A DNA stretch of 64,000 nt from Prinia subflava (taxonomy: Eukaryota; Chordata; Aves; Passeriformes; Cisticolidae): assembly GCF_021018805.1 (NCBI RefSeq), contig NC_086248.1, forward strand, positions 21,584,922-21,648,921. Direction: 5' to 3'. Shown piece by piece: positions 49,641 to 62,639 of the stretch. The translations under genes and the position numbers were made by a program. The notes under the pieces were generated by a model that saw only the letters and a program-made list of their open reading frames with translations, did not search any database and was not told where the DNA came from. How positions within the stretch are numbered: position 1 is the first letter of the stretch; each line of letters starts with the position of its first letter.

Positions 49641-52600
49641 GTCACAGGGGTTTTGCAGTCAGCATGTCATCACAACAGACCCCCCTGGGGATGCCAGAGA
49701 ATGGGAAGTACTTCAGAGTTCCTCGTGCACTGAGACATGCAGTGCCTCATCTGCCAAATGTTCTTACCTTCCTCAAGGGAGAGAATGTCTGTCCTAAACT
49801 TAGGCTAATTGAATTGCAGCTAAACAATGTCTAAAACAAACTAGTCAGTAGTTCTCTGACCTATTTAAGACAGCTCATGGTAGAAAAATTAAAATCACAC
49901 ATATTTTTACCTAAGAAATTAATTTCTGTTATTATTTTTAATTAGTAATGCTCACTGTACTTTTTTTGATAAAGTGGTTTCCGGCATATTCCTTTCAATA
50001 ATTTTGTATTCTTTTTGAAAACACACTTTGAAACAATTAATTGTGAGTATTTGTGATGTTACGTCACTTCCTTTGTTCTGCATTCTCAATTGAATTTATA
50101 TTGCAATTTTTAAAGAAAAGAAAATAACAAGAAGAAGATAAAGAACTTAGTACAGTTACACCTAACTTAAATTTCTATACTTTATAAAGAACAGATTGTA
50201 ATTCAAGCTCAATTTACATAATAATTCTTAGTGATGAAAGAGGATTTGCTTTGGTTTGCCTGGTACAGAAATACACAAAACAAAAATGTTCACTCTTGTG
50301 CAGGATTCAAAGGCAGAAAAGCTATGTTTTTCTTACCTAGACCTCACAACTAAAGGTGTTAGGTTACACAGAATTTAAGCCCAAAAGCTTAGACTGCCTG
50401 TATTTCAAAGCTGTGAGCTTGAATATTATGTGTGAGTCAGAATGATGGGATTTAGAGGTAGCATTCACCCACCTGTAACCACAAGTTCAAATTGTATTTC
50501 TGCAGTGCATGGAAAGTAAGGCATGACTGCTCCCAAAGCTGACATACTGACAGAGGCAGCAACAGAAACTTTGATATTTCCATTAGGTCCTAAATTTCAC
50601 ACTCAGTAATGAAAACAATGTGCCAGCACTTTTAAATGTTCTCAAAGCCATGCACCATTACTGCTTTCCCTAACACAATTGCTTCAAAAACTTTTCCAAT
50701 CTCACACCCCCCTCACAGGAATACAAGACTCTCGCCTTCAAAACAAGTTGAGCAGTATTATCTAATACACAACCCAAAAAATTAGTCTAAGAAGAAAGCC
50801 TTTTTGAGGGTAGGACAATGATGCATTTCTTTTCTGTTGCAGGTGGGTACAGTATTCCTACATGCTGGGGGAAATTAAAATTTTGTTTGAAAAATCTGAA
50901 ATTATACAAGCAGTCAGCTCAAGTCTCAGGGATAATTCCACACAAAGTAACTACTGATGTTGGTTCACATGAGTTTCTGTCCCTGACTGTGTCATAATGA
51001 GGCTAAGTTATTCTTCTAAGTGTCAGGCTAGAACAAGCTTCCCAAAACAACTCTCTATGGTGAAGTGAAACACAAATTTTAGATAAGGTTTACTTCTACT
51101 TGGCACGCAAAAATTATAGAAATAAGAAATTCAATATAAGGGGAAAAAGCACCATCTTATGTTGAAAGGTTCATGAATCTTTCAACTTAAATAAGACTAT
51201 AAATATTCCATATAAATTCTTTCATTTAAACATAACTTGATATTTGCTCAAGTATCAGCAATATATAAAATAGAGAAGTTTGATGGAAACTCATACACAC
51301 TGGATATCAACATAATTTTAAATCAGGATCCAGTCCTTCAAAAAGAACCTATAGTGCAAATAACTGATCTCAGTTAAACTTGAGATTTGGTTCCTTTTTT
51401 GCCTCTATTCTAGGAAAACATATTTTACACAAAACAAGTGTAAATATCTGATTCTGGATTGTGTGAGTGAGGATTTTGTGACTGAGGACTGTGCATTCTA
51501 TATGCTTTAGATGAAAGAAGATTGAGGGTTAGCTGTTAAATAATGTTGATGAGGCCTTCTAATGTCACTTGAAATCTGTAAAGATGCATATTTCCATGCC
51601 AGTAGGAGTTCACAAAGTACATGGGATGAAATAATTCAATTACTCAACAATTATTTTGCCTACGTAGTACATTTTAAGACATAAATCAGAATTCAGCTTG
51701 GTCCTTTACATTGTCTCTGGAACAAAAAGTGTTTGCCTTGTTGAAAAGATAACTTCTGTCTTCCTGGTTTTAGAATATAGTTAGAATTTGTGGGCACAAA
51801 AAACAGGTGGAACTAATAGTTATAGGAAAGCATTATTAGTTAAGTATATTGATTTTAAAAACTAAACTTCTAGATGAGTTTTGTCTAAATCTAGTATTAT
51901 CTCTCTTGACAACAGATTTCTAACATATATTTAACACAGAACTTCAAAATGTTTAATATTTCCGGTTCCAAAGTATTACTTTCCTAGGAAGACCAGTACG
52001 TTTCTGAAGATGAAATGCAGTGTGTAATTCATTCCCTTAACATTGGCATATAAATCTTATAAATAGAAAAAAATAAAAAGGCCTTCATAAAACACAGTAA
52101 ATCAAGTTGCCTGATATTTCCACATAACAAGGCATGCCTCAAAATGCAACGTAAAGGAATTTCTATTACAGACAAATATAGAAAGGATTAATTTAGCTAA
52201 ATATAGTCAAAAGGTTCTTAGAGTTATTTGCTTGAAGTTGTTGGGAAACTGACAGTGTAATAATAATGGAAGCATTTTTGTATCTCGTCAAAAAATGCCT
52301 GGATTAATTTAAGGTGTCAGCCAGGTGTAAGTCTGTTGCAAGTAACAGAAAAGAATCTGTTTCTCAGAAAAGCTTGACACAAAGTGAGGCCAAAACAAAG
52401 CATTCATACAAAAACTTAATATTCAAAGCAAACTTAAGATCTCTACATACTTCAGCTACTTCAACATAAATAAAAATCAGGAAGATGTAAGCATATATTT
52501 AGTATTTCACAACAACCTCTTTCTTTTAAAACTTCCTCAAAATGAAGTGAAAGTTTATTTCTTATTACTGAATAAAAAGACAGAATAAATCTGAAGGTGA

Positions 52601-53429
52601 AATATTTCTGCTCCTAAAGTTTAGTAACTTTATATAGTCTATATAACAAAGGAAAGAGCACATGAAGAACTAAAAGAACGAGAAATTGAAACTTATGGAG
52701 TGTGAGTAAAAATAATTAAAAGTAAAGAGAGCATAAAGAAAGCTGCACTCTAAAGATTTCTACAATTGAAAGGGTTTTCTATATTGTCTGTGATGATTAG
52801 TATATGCTGCAAAGTTTGTACAGCACATGTCATAGCTTCATCAGTTGCAGGATCTTATGAAAATGCTGTTCTTTGCAATACCAGTTAACTAACTGGGCTA
52901 GGTAGAGAAAATCTGAAAGAAAATGCAGCAGGCGCACTACATATTAGATATTTCTGGATTTTTGTTGATTAATGATTCATTTTAACATGACCTTTAAAAT
53001 CATCTTTGCTTATGAGTATAAAAATAGTACTTGTACGAGATTTGTGAGAAATGAAGCCATGGAGTCAACATACTACTATGTAATGCACCTGGAGGGAAAA
53101 AGAAAAAAAAAAGGGTGATCCTATAACTAAAGATCAGAAATGTTTTTTAACAAGGAATAGGTTTTTAAAGCCTTATTTTTTTCTGAATGTTCTCTAGTTC
53201 ACAAGTGGGGGTTGTTAGCAATAAATTAGCTTAATATTTTTGAAAGAAATTCTTAAGACCCTTCCAGATATCTCTCTTTTCCACTCTTGGACTCGGATTT
53301 TAATTTGATTTTCTGATTTCCAGCTATATAGGTACAATCCTTGCTAGAACCACTTATCCTCAGGACCAGGGAGTGCTCTGTGGTGTTGTTTATCAGCACA
53401 GGTGAAGCCTTTGGTTTTATTTTTGGTAA
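49641..53429. other. AT-rich unique DNA, no gene recognised
   Basis: Nearly 4 kb with no recognisable repeat or coding feature. Confidence 0.5.
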
Positions 53430-53672
53430 CTATCTGGAGCATATCACACATGAGGAGAGGCCAGGAGAACTCAGGAGCCTTGAAGAAGTATAAAGGGACA
53501 TCTCTCTGCTATCTGCCAAGGCAGGCTCTCCTCACAATGGAAGGAAAGAAACAGCCAACATAAGGTGGAATATGGCAAATTTTGATCCTGTATGAGGACT
53601 GGCCTTGCTTGAAGTTGGAGTTTGGCCTCTAGAGAGTCCTTGAACCTAGATGAGTCTATCATTCTTTGGATT
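53430..53672 (+). mobile_element. CR1 LINE remnant, plus strand, degraded
   Basis: GGAGCATATCACACATGAGG (from 53436) and GGGACATCTCTCTGC resemble the CR1 ORF2 end. TTGGAGTTTGGCCTCTAGAG (from 53618) and CCTAGATGAGTCTATCATTC resemble the 3' terminus. The order is right for plus orientation, but the copy is old and shortened. Confidence 0.6.
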
Positions 53673-54707
53673 AACATGCATACATCCTGTATGGATGTGG
53701 ACAGATACTCACCTGAAAATAAACTTCTAAAAGAAATTGGGTAAGTAAAAGCCCAGTGATACCTTTCTTAGGAAAGGTTTGAATTTTTAGCAAATTATAC
53801 TAATTTCTTGAGTCTCAAACAAGCCTTTTGACAAGGGTTGGGATATTAACAACAGCAGTATTGTAGAAATTTACTGAAAAGAAAGGATTCATTGATTTTG
53901 AAAATAGACTAAAAGAAAAGTAAGCAGGGAAACTAGATTTTCTTTCCATTTGGTATCTCATTCCATTCCTGGCTTTAGGAATAACCTTTAAAGCCAGTTA
54001 TAATTAAGATACTCAGAAAAGGGGTTGCAGGAGGTACAAATAGGACAATAAGCTATTTACTATACACTACTTGAAGGACCTTCTCCAGGGATATTTTTAG
54101 ATTAACGATTTTTGTAGGGCAAGTAGAAATTTCAATTAAATTAAATTTACTAAAACCAAAAATATTGTTGAAAACAGAAAAATTTTATCAGCTTTATAAC
54201 AGCTATGTTTTAGAGCATTAAAAAATGGTTTATTTCCTTACTACATATGTGCTTTCTTGCTGCTATGTGAGTTCACAGGAAGAAGGAAAAATGTTTGGAT
54301 TTTTTTGTCTAAAGAAAATGAAAAGTAAATGTGTATGTATATGTATGTGAGGGGGACAAAGCAAGAGGGAATGAATGCACACATAAATGCTTTCTTCAAA
54401 TGAAAGTTAATAAGTGAATGTCACAATTTGAGCAGGTTATTGATATGAAAAAAATACAGTAGAGACAGTGAATTTTAAGCATACTTGAGAAGACACAGTA
54501 CTGAGCAGGAAAGGAAGGGCTGTCACATTCTCATCATACTTTAGACTTCAAAGAAAGGAATAAAAAAGACAAAGCACAAAATGCTGGAAGGCCAAAAGAA
54601 AGGCTATTAATACATTTTTTCTAAGGCAGCATTAAATCAGAATGATGAAACAAATAGATGGGAGGATCAACTAATAGATAGGACAAGTGTTTTCAGTAAA
54701 ACATAGC
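53673..54707. other. AT-rich unique DNA, no gene recognised
   Basis: No repeat or gene recognised. Confidence 0.5.
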
Positions 54708-54810
54708 CAGACACATGAAGGACGAAGGACATTGATTGGAAAGTGATTGGAAGCAGTCAGTATGGAGTCACGATGGGGATTCACGATCATGCTTGATCAC
54801 CTGTTCATGT
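54708..54810 (+). mobile_element. CR1 LINE fragment from upstream RT region, plus strand
   Basis: AGACACATGAAGGACGAAGG, GATTGGAAGCAGTCAGTATG and ATCATGCTTGATCACCTG follow the order of the CR1 ORF2 segment just before the RT palm. A small internal duplication of GATTGGAA is present. No adjoining CR1 sequence remains. Confidence 0.65.
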
Positions 54811-55186
54811 CCCAAGCATGATAGCTGCAGTGCACTAAGCCTGTTGCATTACAGCAATAGTTCAAAACAACAAACAAACCCCTGAAATAGATGAAACAGT
54901 TCATTCTGCCTTTACTTTTCTCAAATTGTTGCCAACCTGACTCCCCTTTTGTTTATTCTTCACCCTTGCCTAACTATATCAAGCTCTGAAATCCCCTCCC
55001 AACCACTCAGATACATCTCCCATCTTAACCAAACTTTGCTGTTCCCTGAAATGAAAAGTCACAAACAAAATCCTTATGAATTACATATTTTATTCATCAA
55101 GTCATATGAATAATGATATTCATCAAATCACCTGTGAATAATTCAGTCAGGTCTGCTCTCTGTGCCTTGGTGTGCTCACGATTGGA
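54811..55186. other. Unique DNA, no feature recognised
   Basis: Nothing supported beyond a short CAAACAAAC run near 54870. Confidence 0.45.
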
Positions 55187-55695
55187 TTACTGCTCTAGAA
55201 GTGTATCATAGAGTACACCCTGAAGTCCATAACCCTGTGACCCAGTATAAGGGCTGTGTGCTGAAGAAACCTTGAGATGAATCACAGAAGACTCTTCTTC
55301 CATGACCTCGCCTTCTGATTCAAATTTACTTGTCTGTAGCAAAGTATCTGCACAACTTAGGCCATTCTGTGTACTAGCCAAACTGTTTGTGAGTAATCTT
55401 AACAAACCACTTGTAGCTTTTGTTATCTGAACTCTCAGGAATTCAGTCAAGGTTACTGAGACAACAACAGGACTAAAAATAAGAACGAGGAGCCTGAGAA
55501 ACTGACTACCAAGAATGCAAACCCTAGATAAAAGAGGCAAAATGTGATGGTGGACTTTGATTGAGTGTCCTGAAGGGTTTGTGCCTGACGTGTGGACAAG
55601 GCGAGACAGCCAGTGAGACGATGTGTGAACGCACCATCAAGCATCTTAGAATCTGTAACTAGCCTAATGTAAACCATAAATTGGCTTCTGCTCAA
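55187..55695 (-). other. Two overlapping open frames with a shared hydrophobic segment, unassigned
   Basis: On the minus strand, frame 55695-55453 (80 codons) ends in a strongly hydrophobic stretch. The overlapping frame 55540-55187 (117 codons) starts with a hydrophobic stretch from the same DNA and continues with an acidic then Tyr-containing tail (VLYDTLL, a YxxL-type motif). The pair could be a membrane-protein relic split by one frameshift, or coincidence. The patch is somewhat richer in G+C and CpG than its flanks. I do not recognise a family. Confidence 0.2.
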
Positions 55696-57689
55696 TCATA
55701 CTGATTGTGTGTTCAGATGTCCCATTCTCCTGCACTTGTGTCTGTTCCAAAAATCTATTTTTCCTACCTAATGACCTGAATCAACACACAGCTTCGTCAA
55801 GAATGCCAGATGGAGAACACATTCTTCTTCACTAGCCTGCTAAATTGCATCTAGATTGAGACTTTACCTTCAGCCTAGATTCCTGAACTGTTTACCTCTA
55901 TTTGTGTGGATATTGTGGGTATGGATAGTCAAGACACATAAGAGGAAAGTGCAACTAAAGGACTTCAATAGAACTGTGCCAAGTTACAGATTGTCTCTGC
56001 ACTGCCCCAACAGCCTCTATTCAGATACCACATCCATGGAGGTACAACTTAGCACATCTCTCTTCAACACCATCTTAGTGTGTCTCAGCTGGCCATGTTT
56101 GTGGTTTGGATTTGTCTAGAGCTATTTTAGAATAAGCAGCTTCTCCCTTAACCTATCACTAAACTTGAGTGCATGATCTTTTGCTAGGTATGTCAAAAAC
56201 TTCACTCTGCTGGACACATCCTGCCCATGCTTATTACACACAGACAGAAAAAGGTTCCTCATCTAGGGTACACCATCTATTCTGTTTTAGTTACAGTTGC
56301 CAAATAGGATGGTTATTAGCCTTTATAGAAGGATAACAATAAAGCTCATTTTGATGAGCATTTTTGGTGAGCAATTATGCTTTTAGAGTCTCTCAGACTT
56401 TTAAGACTCTATTTATACTAGAAAATATAGCAGTTTCAGAGAATGTTCGTGAGCATGAGAATGTGTTCTTTAACACTGCATTTCTGTGTAATCTTTTCCT
56501 TTAAGGAAATTTTCCTTATGTTCTTTCACAGCATGGGAAACTGAAACTTTTGGTACACCAAGAGTCAGACATCTATAGTTTCTGTTTGACATTCATATCC
56601 TAAATTCAAAATTTATATACTCAAAATCTTTTGTTTTGAGTGTGTTTTGATATTCAACCCAACCACTGTTTCTTCCTGTGTAGATCACCAGGCACACAAT
56701 TTTTATTCTTCATACTAATTTACCTACATCATTGTTAAAAGAATTCTTCCCCCTTACATATTTTTATCTGCAAGGCACAATCCAAAAAGAATTCTCCAAA
56801 ATTTTTACTATGTCAAATACTGCACTGCAGGAAGAAAGAGGTATTGATAATTTCTCAGGACTTCTTTTAACAGCTGAGTGATTATAGCAGTCTTAGTTAT
56901 GGTTAACAACTCCGTATTTCTCCTCAAGCTAAAGAAGCTCTTGACCTCTAACCTTAAATGCCAATTTGACCACTTTAATCAGTACGCTCTTGGGTGTAAA
57001 GGGGAAGAAGAACACTGACTCCATTGTGTTTTGGGGCTTCCAGGCAAAAAAACCCCAACTGATTCGAGTAAGCTGCCCAGCTTTGAGTGATTTCTGTCAT
57101 GAATCCTAATGAAAAGATGTATGTTCCTCAGGCCAAAGCTGAGATGCTTAAGCATTCCTCTTGCCTTAGTATTTCCTACTGCTTAGTTCAGCTAGCTCTA
57201 CTCAGCTTGCTGGGCTCTGTGGAACTTATGTGCAAAATCTTACAGCTCTCATTTTTTCATGACTGTAGGTACACAACTTGTTGCTGAAGCTTCTGCTAAG
57301 CAACAAACACTCCTGAAAGTTAAACATTGAAAACTGTGCCCAAATTCCCTATGGATCAGGCTCCAAGCTTATTCACATTTCTACATATTTACCACACATA
57401 TCTGTAATTCAGTACAGTTATAATTTTATATAAATAAATATATGTATAATGGCTTAGAAGGATCTTCTAATTTCTCATATTATACATAAACAAGTCCTGA
57501 TAACTGATTGCTACGCATATGTATAGGCATATGTTGCCATTTTTGGTATTTTTTTAGTGAGGTTCAGACTATAATCCTGTGTTCTTTGGTGAAAACAAGT
57601 CTTTGTTTGAAACTGTTATCAGTCAGGTTTTGAAACTGTAATACTGCTTTACTCTGAAAAAATATAAAGGTCTTTGGATTGAATCCCTA
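55696..57689. other. AT-rich unique DNA, no gene recognised
   Basis: The plus-strand open frame 55856-56119 (87 codons, hydrophobic start) is not recognisable. No repeat was identified. Confidence 0.45.
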
Positions 57690-57785
57690 AAGCATATGAG
57701 CTATCCCTGCATGTGGCAGGGACTAGATGATCTTTAACAGCCCTTCCAATCCAGGCCCTTCTAAGATTTTATTATTCTGTGATTG
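57690..57785 (+). mobile_element. CR1 LINE 3'-end fragment, plus strand
   Basis: GACTAGATGATCTTTAACAG, CCCTTCCAATCCAGGCCCTT and a terminal TTATTATTCTGTGATTG make up a canonical CR1 3' end of about 95 bp. Confidence 0.85.
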
Positions 57786-59279
57786 CTTTCTTATTTTGCT
57801 TTTGTGCATTACAGATGCATGCTTAAAAGCAATTTATTTGACTTATTTAAAGACATTATCCTGCAGAAGACCTTCTTCTTTCACCTTTCGACCCCAGCTC
57901 TCTCAAGCATTGAGCCACATGACATCAAGGTCCTGTGGTTTTGAGTTAGCAATCATCCTGGAGCAGGCAGCTGTGTACTTAATGCAGTTTATTGGATTTT
58001 GAAATTAAATGCAGCTTTAAAAAAGCATTTTCCATTTTGAGTAAATCATACCAGTTGTTCTGCTGGGGTACTGTTTATGAACTCACTGCTGCTACAAAGA
58101 CAGTGGATGCCAGCTGGAAACCGAGTACGTTCATTCTTTATAGATTCATTTGAGAGTAGTGCTTATATAACTATCCTCAACACTCAGAAAATATCTCTTT
58201 TCTATAAATGGCTTCTGTAGAATCTGAAATTAGATAGACTATGCTGTGTTTTCCAATAGATCATAAGGGGAAATGATTTTTAAAAGCCATCACTGCAATT
58301 TGGTAATAGTGGAAAGAACAATAGTTCATTTATTTAACATATTTAGACTCCTGTTTGTGGAAGAGGTAAAAATCATGACTCCCTGTCAGACAGAGCCTCA
58401 ATGTCTGCTCTGATAGTGTTAGTTATTACAGTTTATAGCTTAGTGTCAGGATGGTCAGATTGTTGTGAGAGATGAGAACGTTTAACACCTTTATAAGATA
58501 TCATACTACCAGAAGGATGGATTGTGAGGATGAGAAAGGCAGCAAAGACATGCACATATATTAGGTTTTTCTAAAAGTGAGCCACACACATATAATACCA
58601 CTGATTCCCAGAGGAAAAATGGATAGAATATTCCTGAAGACTGACTCTTTGTTAAGCTGCCAGGAAGTAAATAAATTCAATTTTTTAAAACATAAATACA
58701 CACTAAAATATTTTTTAAAATGTTTAGACTTTCATATATTGATTCTGAAAACACTAATATACATGGCTAACTTTAAATATAAAAGCATTTTTAAAAGAAT
58801 TTTTATTTCATTCAAAGTATGTGCATTTGAAGAACTAGCTCTCAGATGTTAAAATTGGAAATACCTCTGGCTTCATGTGATCCATCAACTCTGAGTAGGA
58901 TGAAGGCTTGTGAAAGAATAAACTGGTTACTTTTTTATAAAACAATCAAATAGCTTAAGTCCCATTTTAAAATCTGAATCTGTAACATAACAGGAGGTAA
59001 ATCCCACCTCACTAGACAGTGCCTGAATTTTTTTCCCAAGTTACAAAGTTCTTGGAAACATAAAAGCAAGACTAAGATTCCATTGAAACATTATCTAATG
59101 AAAAATCAGTATCTGAGATTTAAAAGCATAAAAGGAAATAGAAGGAACAAAGTTAATAAGAACAGGTCACACAATAGATGAAAATCTAAAATTAAATATT
59201 TAATTAGAACTCTGATTTTGTTTTCAAGGTAGGTGGCATTGCACAGGCTATATTACAGTCTTTTATGTTTGTTTTTTTT
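57786..59279. other. AT-rich DNA downstream of the CSMD1 3' end, no feature seen
   Basis: No gene or transposon recognised. Confidence 0.5.
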
Positions 59280-59297
59280 TCCCCAAAGAGAATACTG

Positions 59298-59303
59298 TTT
59301 ATT
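59298..59303 (-). terminator. Candidate distal poly(A) signal of CSMD1
   Basis: TTTATT on the plus strand is AATAAA on the gene strand. It is the last canonical hexamer before the sequence returns to ordinary desert, so cleavage would fall around 59270-59290. Confidence 0.45.
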
Positions 59304-59377
59304 TTTAACAGGCCACTTTAATATTAATACAAGTGTAATAGGATCAGAACCAAAAATCAGCTAAAGATGATACATTT

Positions 59378-59401
59378 AATAATGTAAAATTTTACATTAT
59401 T
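59378..59401. repeat. Perfect 24-bp palindrome in putative CSMD1 3' UTR
   Basis: The 12-base half AATAATGTAAAA is followed directly by its exact reverse complement. In RNA this could form an AU-rich hairpin between the two candidate poly(A) signals. Confidence 0.9.
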
Positions 59402-59437
59402 GGGAAAATTACATTTTCTTTTTGTATTGTAAAAACA

Positions 59438-59443
59438 TTTATT
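59438..59443 (-). terminator. Candidate proximal poly(A) signal of CSMD1
   Basis: A second AATAAA on the gene strand lies 140 nt upstream of the distal one. Both sit in nearly the same local context (plus strand TTTATTTTTAACA), and a 24-bp palindrome lies between them. Confidence 0.4.
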
Positions 59444-60704
59444 TTTAACAATTTACCTACATTAATCAAAAAAGTACAGCATATTTAATAATTTTACAAA
59501 TTCTTCATAAAAAATATATCTCTGTACAAAAAGTTCTTTTGCACCTACTTCATGTCACAGCAGCATGTCGTGAAATGGCAGAATGAAATAGTGGGAATGA
59601 AAATTAGATTGACTCGGTCATTATGCGGGTGTTCTCCCCAGTCCCCCCACCCCCAGCCTCCCACCTATTTTTTTTATTTTTTTAATAACAACTTTTTTTG
59701 TTTACAAAATATTTTACACAAGAAAAAAAATTATTGCAGCTAGCCTGGAGAAAGGCAAGATGTGTGATACAAGCAGCAGTTTTTAACAGCTTTGAAGCAC
59801 ATAACCTGTTTTTTAAAAAAAATATAGCATGTATTATTAGCCTGTCATAATGATCTGGTCAACGCTGGGGGAAAAGTCTTCTGCATATATTTAAAAAAAA
59901 CAGATTTCCTGGCTGCCATTACCCAGCCACTGCACATCATCTTAAGAGTCTCACTCTGAAGAAGCACCAGATCTAAGTGCATGCATACACAGCCCTCTAT
60001 ATGATAACTTCAGGAGAAGGAGATCCAACCTGGACAGAAGACTCATATTAGAGGAGAGGAATTTGAAAGGTGTGGGTAGAACTGATTAAAGTATAATACT
60101 TTTATTTTACTTGGGTTCCAGCATGCAGCTCCTGTTGAATCAACACTCCAAGCAAACTTCTTAGGATGATTTGTTAGTGTGTTCCTTTTGGGTGTCCCTG
60201 ATCAAAGAGCACTCACTCAGGATGAGCAAACATTACATTACCTCCCAAAATGAACAACTGAATAATGGGTTCATGGAATCTGGGCTCTCTAATACCAAAG
60301 ATCAAATCATTTAACACTTGTCTTTTATCCTCCAACACATTCCTTGGTGGTCATAGTAAGACAGGGTACTGAAGCATACACTGTAATGACAGGACTTGAA
60401 AACATCAATAACAGCGATGTATTTTGTTTTCAAAATTCTTTTTTTTTTTTTCTGTCATTGCTGCTACAGAAAGACTTTTAATGCAGTGATGTCGATTTTG
60501 AACACCTGTCAGAAACTTTACTCAGATAACCTCTTCCCTTCCTGGCCCACTGTTCCTACAGAAGTTTTTCATTTGCCAAGCAACTTCCTCTGTGTGGGGG
60601 AGGATCAGGACAACAACTTTTATCTGATGACTGGTATTTCTCAGGAAATGTAAAGGGCTCTGAGATGGGACAGCTAAATGAAACTCACTGCACAATAACT
60701 CCAG

Positions 60705-60760
60705 GAAAAAAAAAAAAACAAAAACAAAACAAAAATCAAAAAAGAAAGCAAAAAACCTAC
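60705..60760. repeat. A-rich simple repeat in putative CSMD1 3' UTR
   Basis: Poly(A) followed by CAAAA-type units; it is U-rich in the CSMD1 transcript. Confidence 0.85.
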
Positions 60761-62639
60761 TAACAAAATGAACAAGGAACTGACTGGAAAATATTATTTA
60801 TTAAATTTTCTTCAGAGTTTCTTGCTCATATGAAGCACATAACAGCTGCAGGCCCTACAATTATTATGTGTTGTATTGCTGGTATTTTTCATCTAACAGA
60901 TGTAGTTGTTAAGCTGACCAAGGGTTACCTTTGAAATTTTTGTTGCGTTCTGCAACATTAGCTGAAAAATCTGTTATTGGGCTTATATTACCTTTTTGTT
61001 TGTGTATAAAAGCCAGACCTACACACATATGGAGTTCAGAAAAACTTTTCAACAGGCTTAGATAGCAACTGACAATAGGACATTTTGAAATTCAGGAAAC
61101 TAAAACAAAACAACAGCATCAAAAAACAGCCCTGAATTAGAAGAACAGAAAAACAACTTTCCTGTTTTTTGAACTCAATGTGTATGACTAAAAACACATT
61201 TTGCTTCATTATTTACTATCAGTTCCTAATTTTAAAACTCAATTTAATTAATCTGCTCAATGGAATTTTTGTTTCTTTGTTTTCATTCATTAAAACCTCT
61301 AATTCTATGCATATGTTAATGATTACTCAACCTTTATATGTATAAATGTCTCTATCAAACTGTGTAAGTACAGAAGCAGTAAGCAGTGTGTTTAAAATTT
61401 TAAAATAAACAGAAAGCAAAGATAGTTGAATATTTCTCTATGTTCAAAGTAGAAACTGAATGACAACTTTTTATGGACAATTTGCACTGGGTTTATTTAT
61501 GCTACTGTAATGTGTTTTAGTTCCATGTAACATCAGAAAATGATGTCATATTAAAGGAAAAATGGAAAAAAATGCAAAAGGGAAGACTGTATTATGAGCA
61601 CAGGCTCACAGGCTTTATGAGCTATCTAAAATAAATTACTATTCACATTTGTACACGGCAAGCAGCAATAGCTGCTAACTCCCCTGCTGTTAAATAGTAT
61701 GATACTGACAGTGGTGATTGATGACTAATTTCAGAAGAAAATAGTGGCAATGAAAATTTCTTAGAAACGGGCTCTTGTTCTAGCTGAAAGTGTCCAGTGA
61801 CTTGTAATCATGTTTACAATGAAATTTAGTCAAAAGTTGACAAAAGAAACATTATCCTCTATAGCACAAGATTTTAACTAGTGCTAAGCACGGGGGTCAA
61901 TTTATTGTCCAAGAAAATTTATTGTGGAATGTTTTGCTTGGCAAAGAGTCAGTGAATGTCTATATACAGTGGACAGTGTGTAGAAACCCTGTATATTTTT
62001 ACCAGTCTCTTACTCAGTCCGCCATTACACCCTAGTGCAAAAAAATTGTGCATTAATATTTTGCGATATTAACGGCTGATTGGGGAATTGGTAAAACTGC
62101 CCTATGAATAAAATGTACTGTAATTTTTCCTAATTTTAGCAAGATTTAAATGGTAAAGCATTTTCAAGTGTATGCAGCCTCGAGGAAGGCTGTCTCCTCC
62201 TTCAAGAGAGCTTTATTTCTTCAGAATATTCCCGGGGATAATCTGTGGTGCTATCATTTGTCACAGTACTCAAAGGATTGATCCAAGTGCCCAGAAGAAC
62301 GCACCGAAAGGCATCCAGCCGCATACAAATATGAGAGTCTGAGGCATCAAATATGACAAATTGGCATGACTTGGCAGTCTTCCTTAAAGTGTGCCTTGGT
62401 TTGAAGTAGATGCAGCCAGGCATTTTGATCCAACTTTAAGATGAAAAAATATTCTTTGTCTGATCCCCCGAAGACTGACACGTTTTTACCAGAAAATTTA
62501 GCTGCATGTAGGCTGACAGAAGATGTTAAAGATTACAGCAGCAAAGCCAAGAGAAGGGAAACTGGTATATGGCACCAAAGGAATTACTGCTTGTCCATCA
62601 GAGGTATGGCTATGAATCAGTCATATTGGGCACTGAAGG

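Larger units (their letters stand above)
59280..62639 (-). other. CSMD1: Probable CSMD1 3' UTR
   Basis: The DNA following the CSMD1 stop codon, read leftwards, has no further splice signal that I can defend and stays free of recognisable transposons for about 3.4 kb. It ends near two AATAAA hexamers at 59438-59443 and 59298-59303. A length of roughly 3 kb agrees with my recollection of mammalian CSMD1 transcripts. Open frames in this stretch, such as 62202-62423 on the minus strand, show no family resemblance and are treated as UTR. It contains A-rich DNA at 60705-60760 (U-rich in the transcript), a C-rich block near 59640-59665, and a 24-bp palindrome at 59378-59401. The 3' boundary is inferred from the hexamers only. 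RNA evidence would be needed to place the real cleavage site. Confidence 0.6.

Noticed and set aside
62202..62423. 73-codon minus-strand open frame just after the CSMD1 stop
   Set aside because: It lies within the probable 3' UTR, with no family resemblance and no splice signals of its own.
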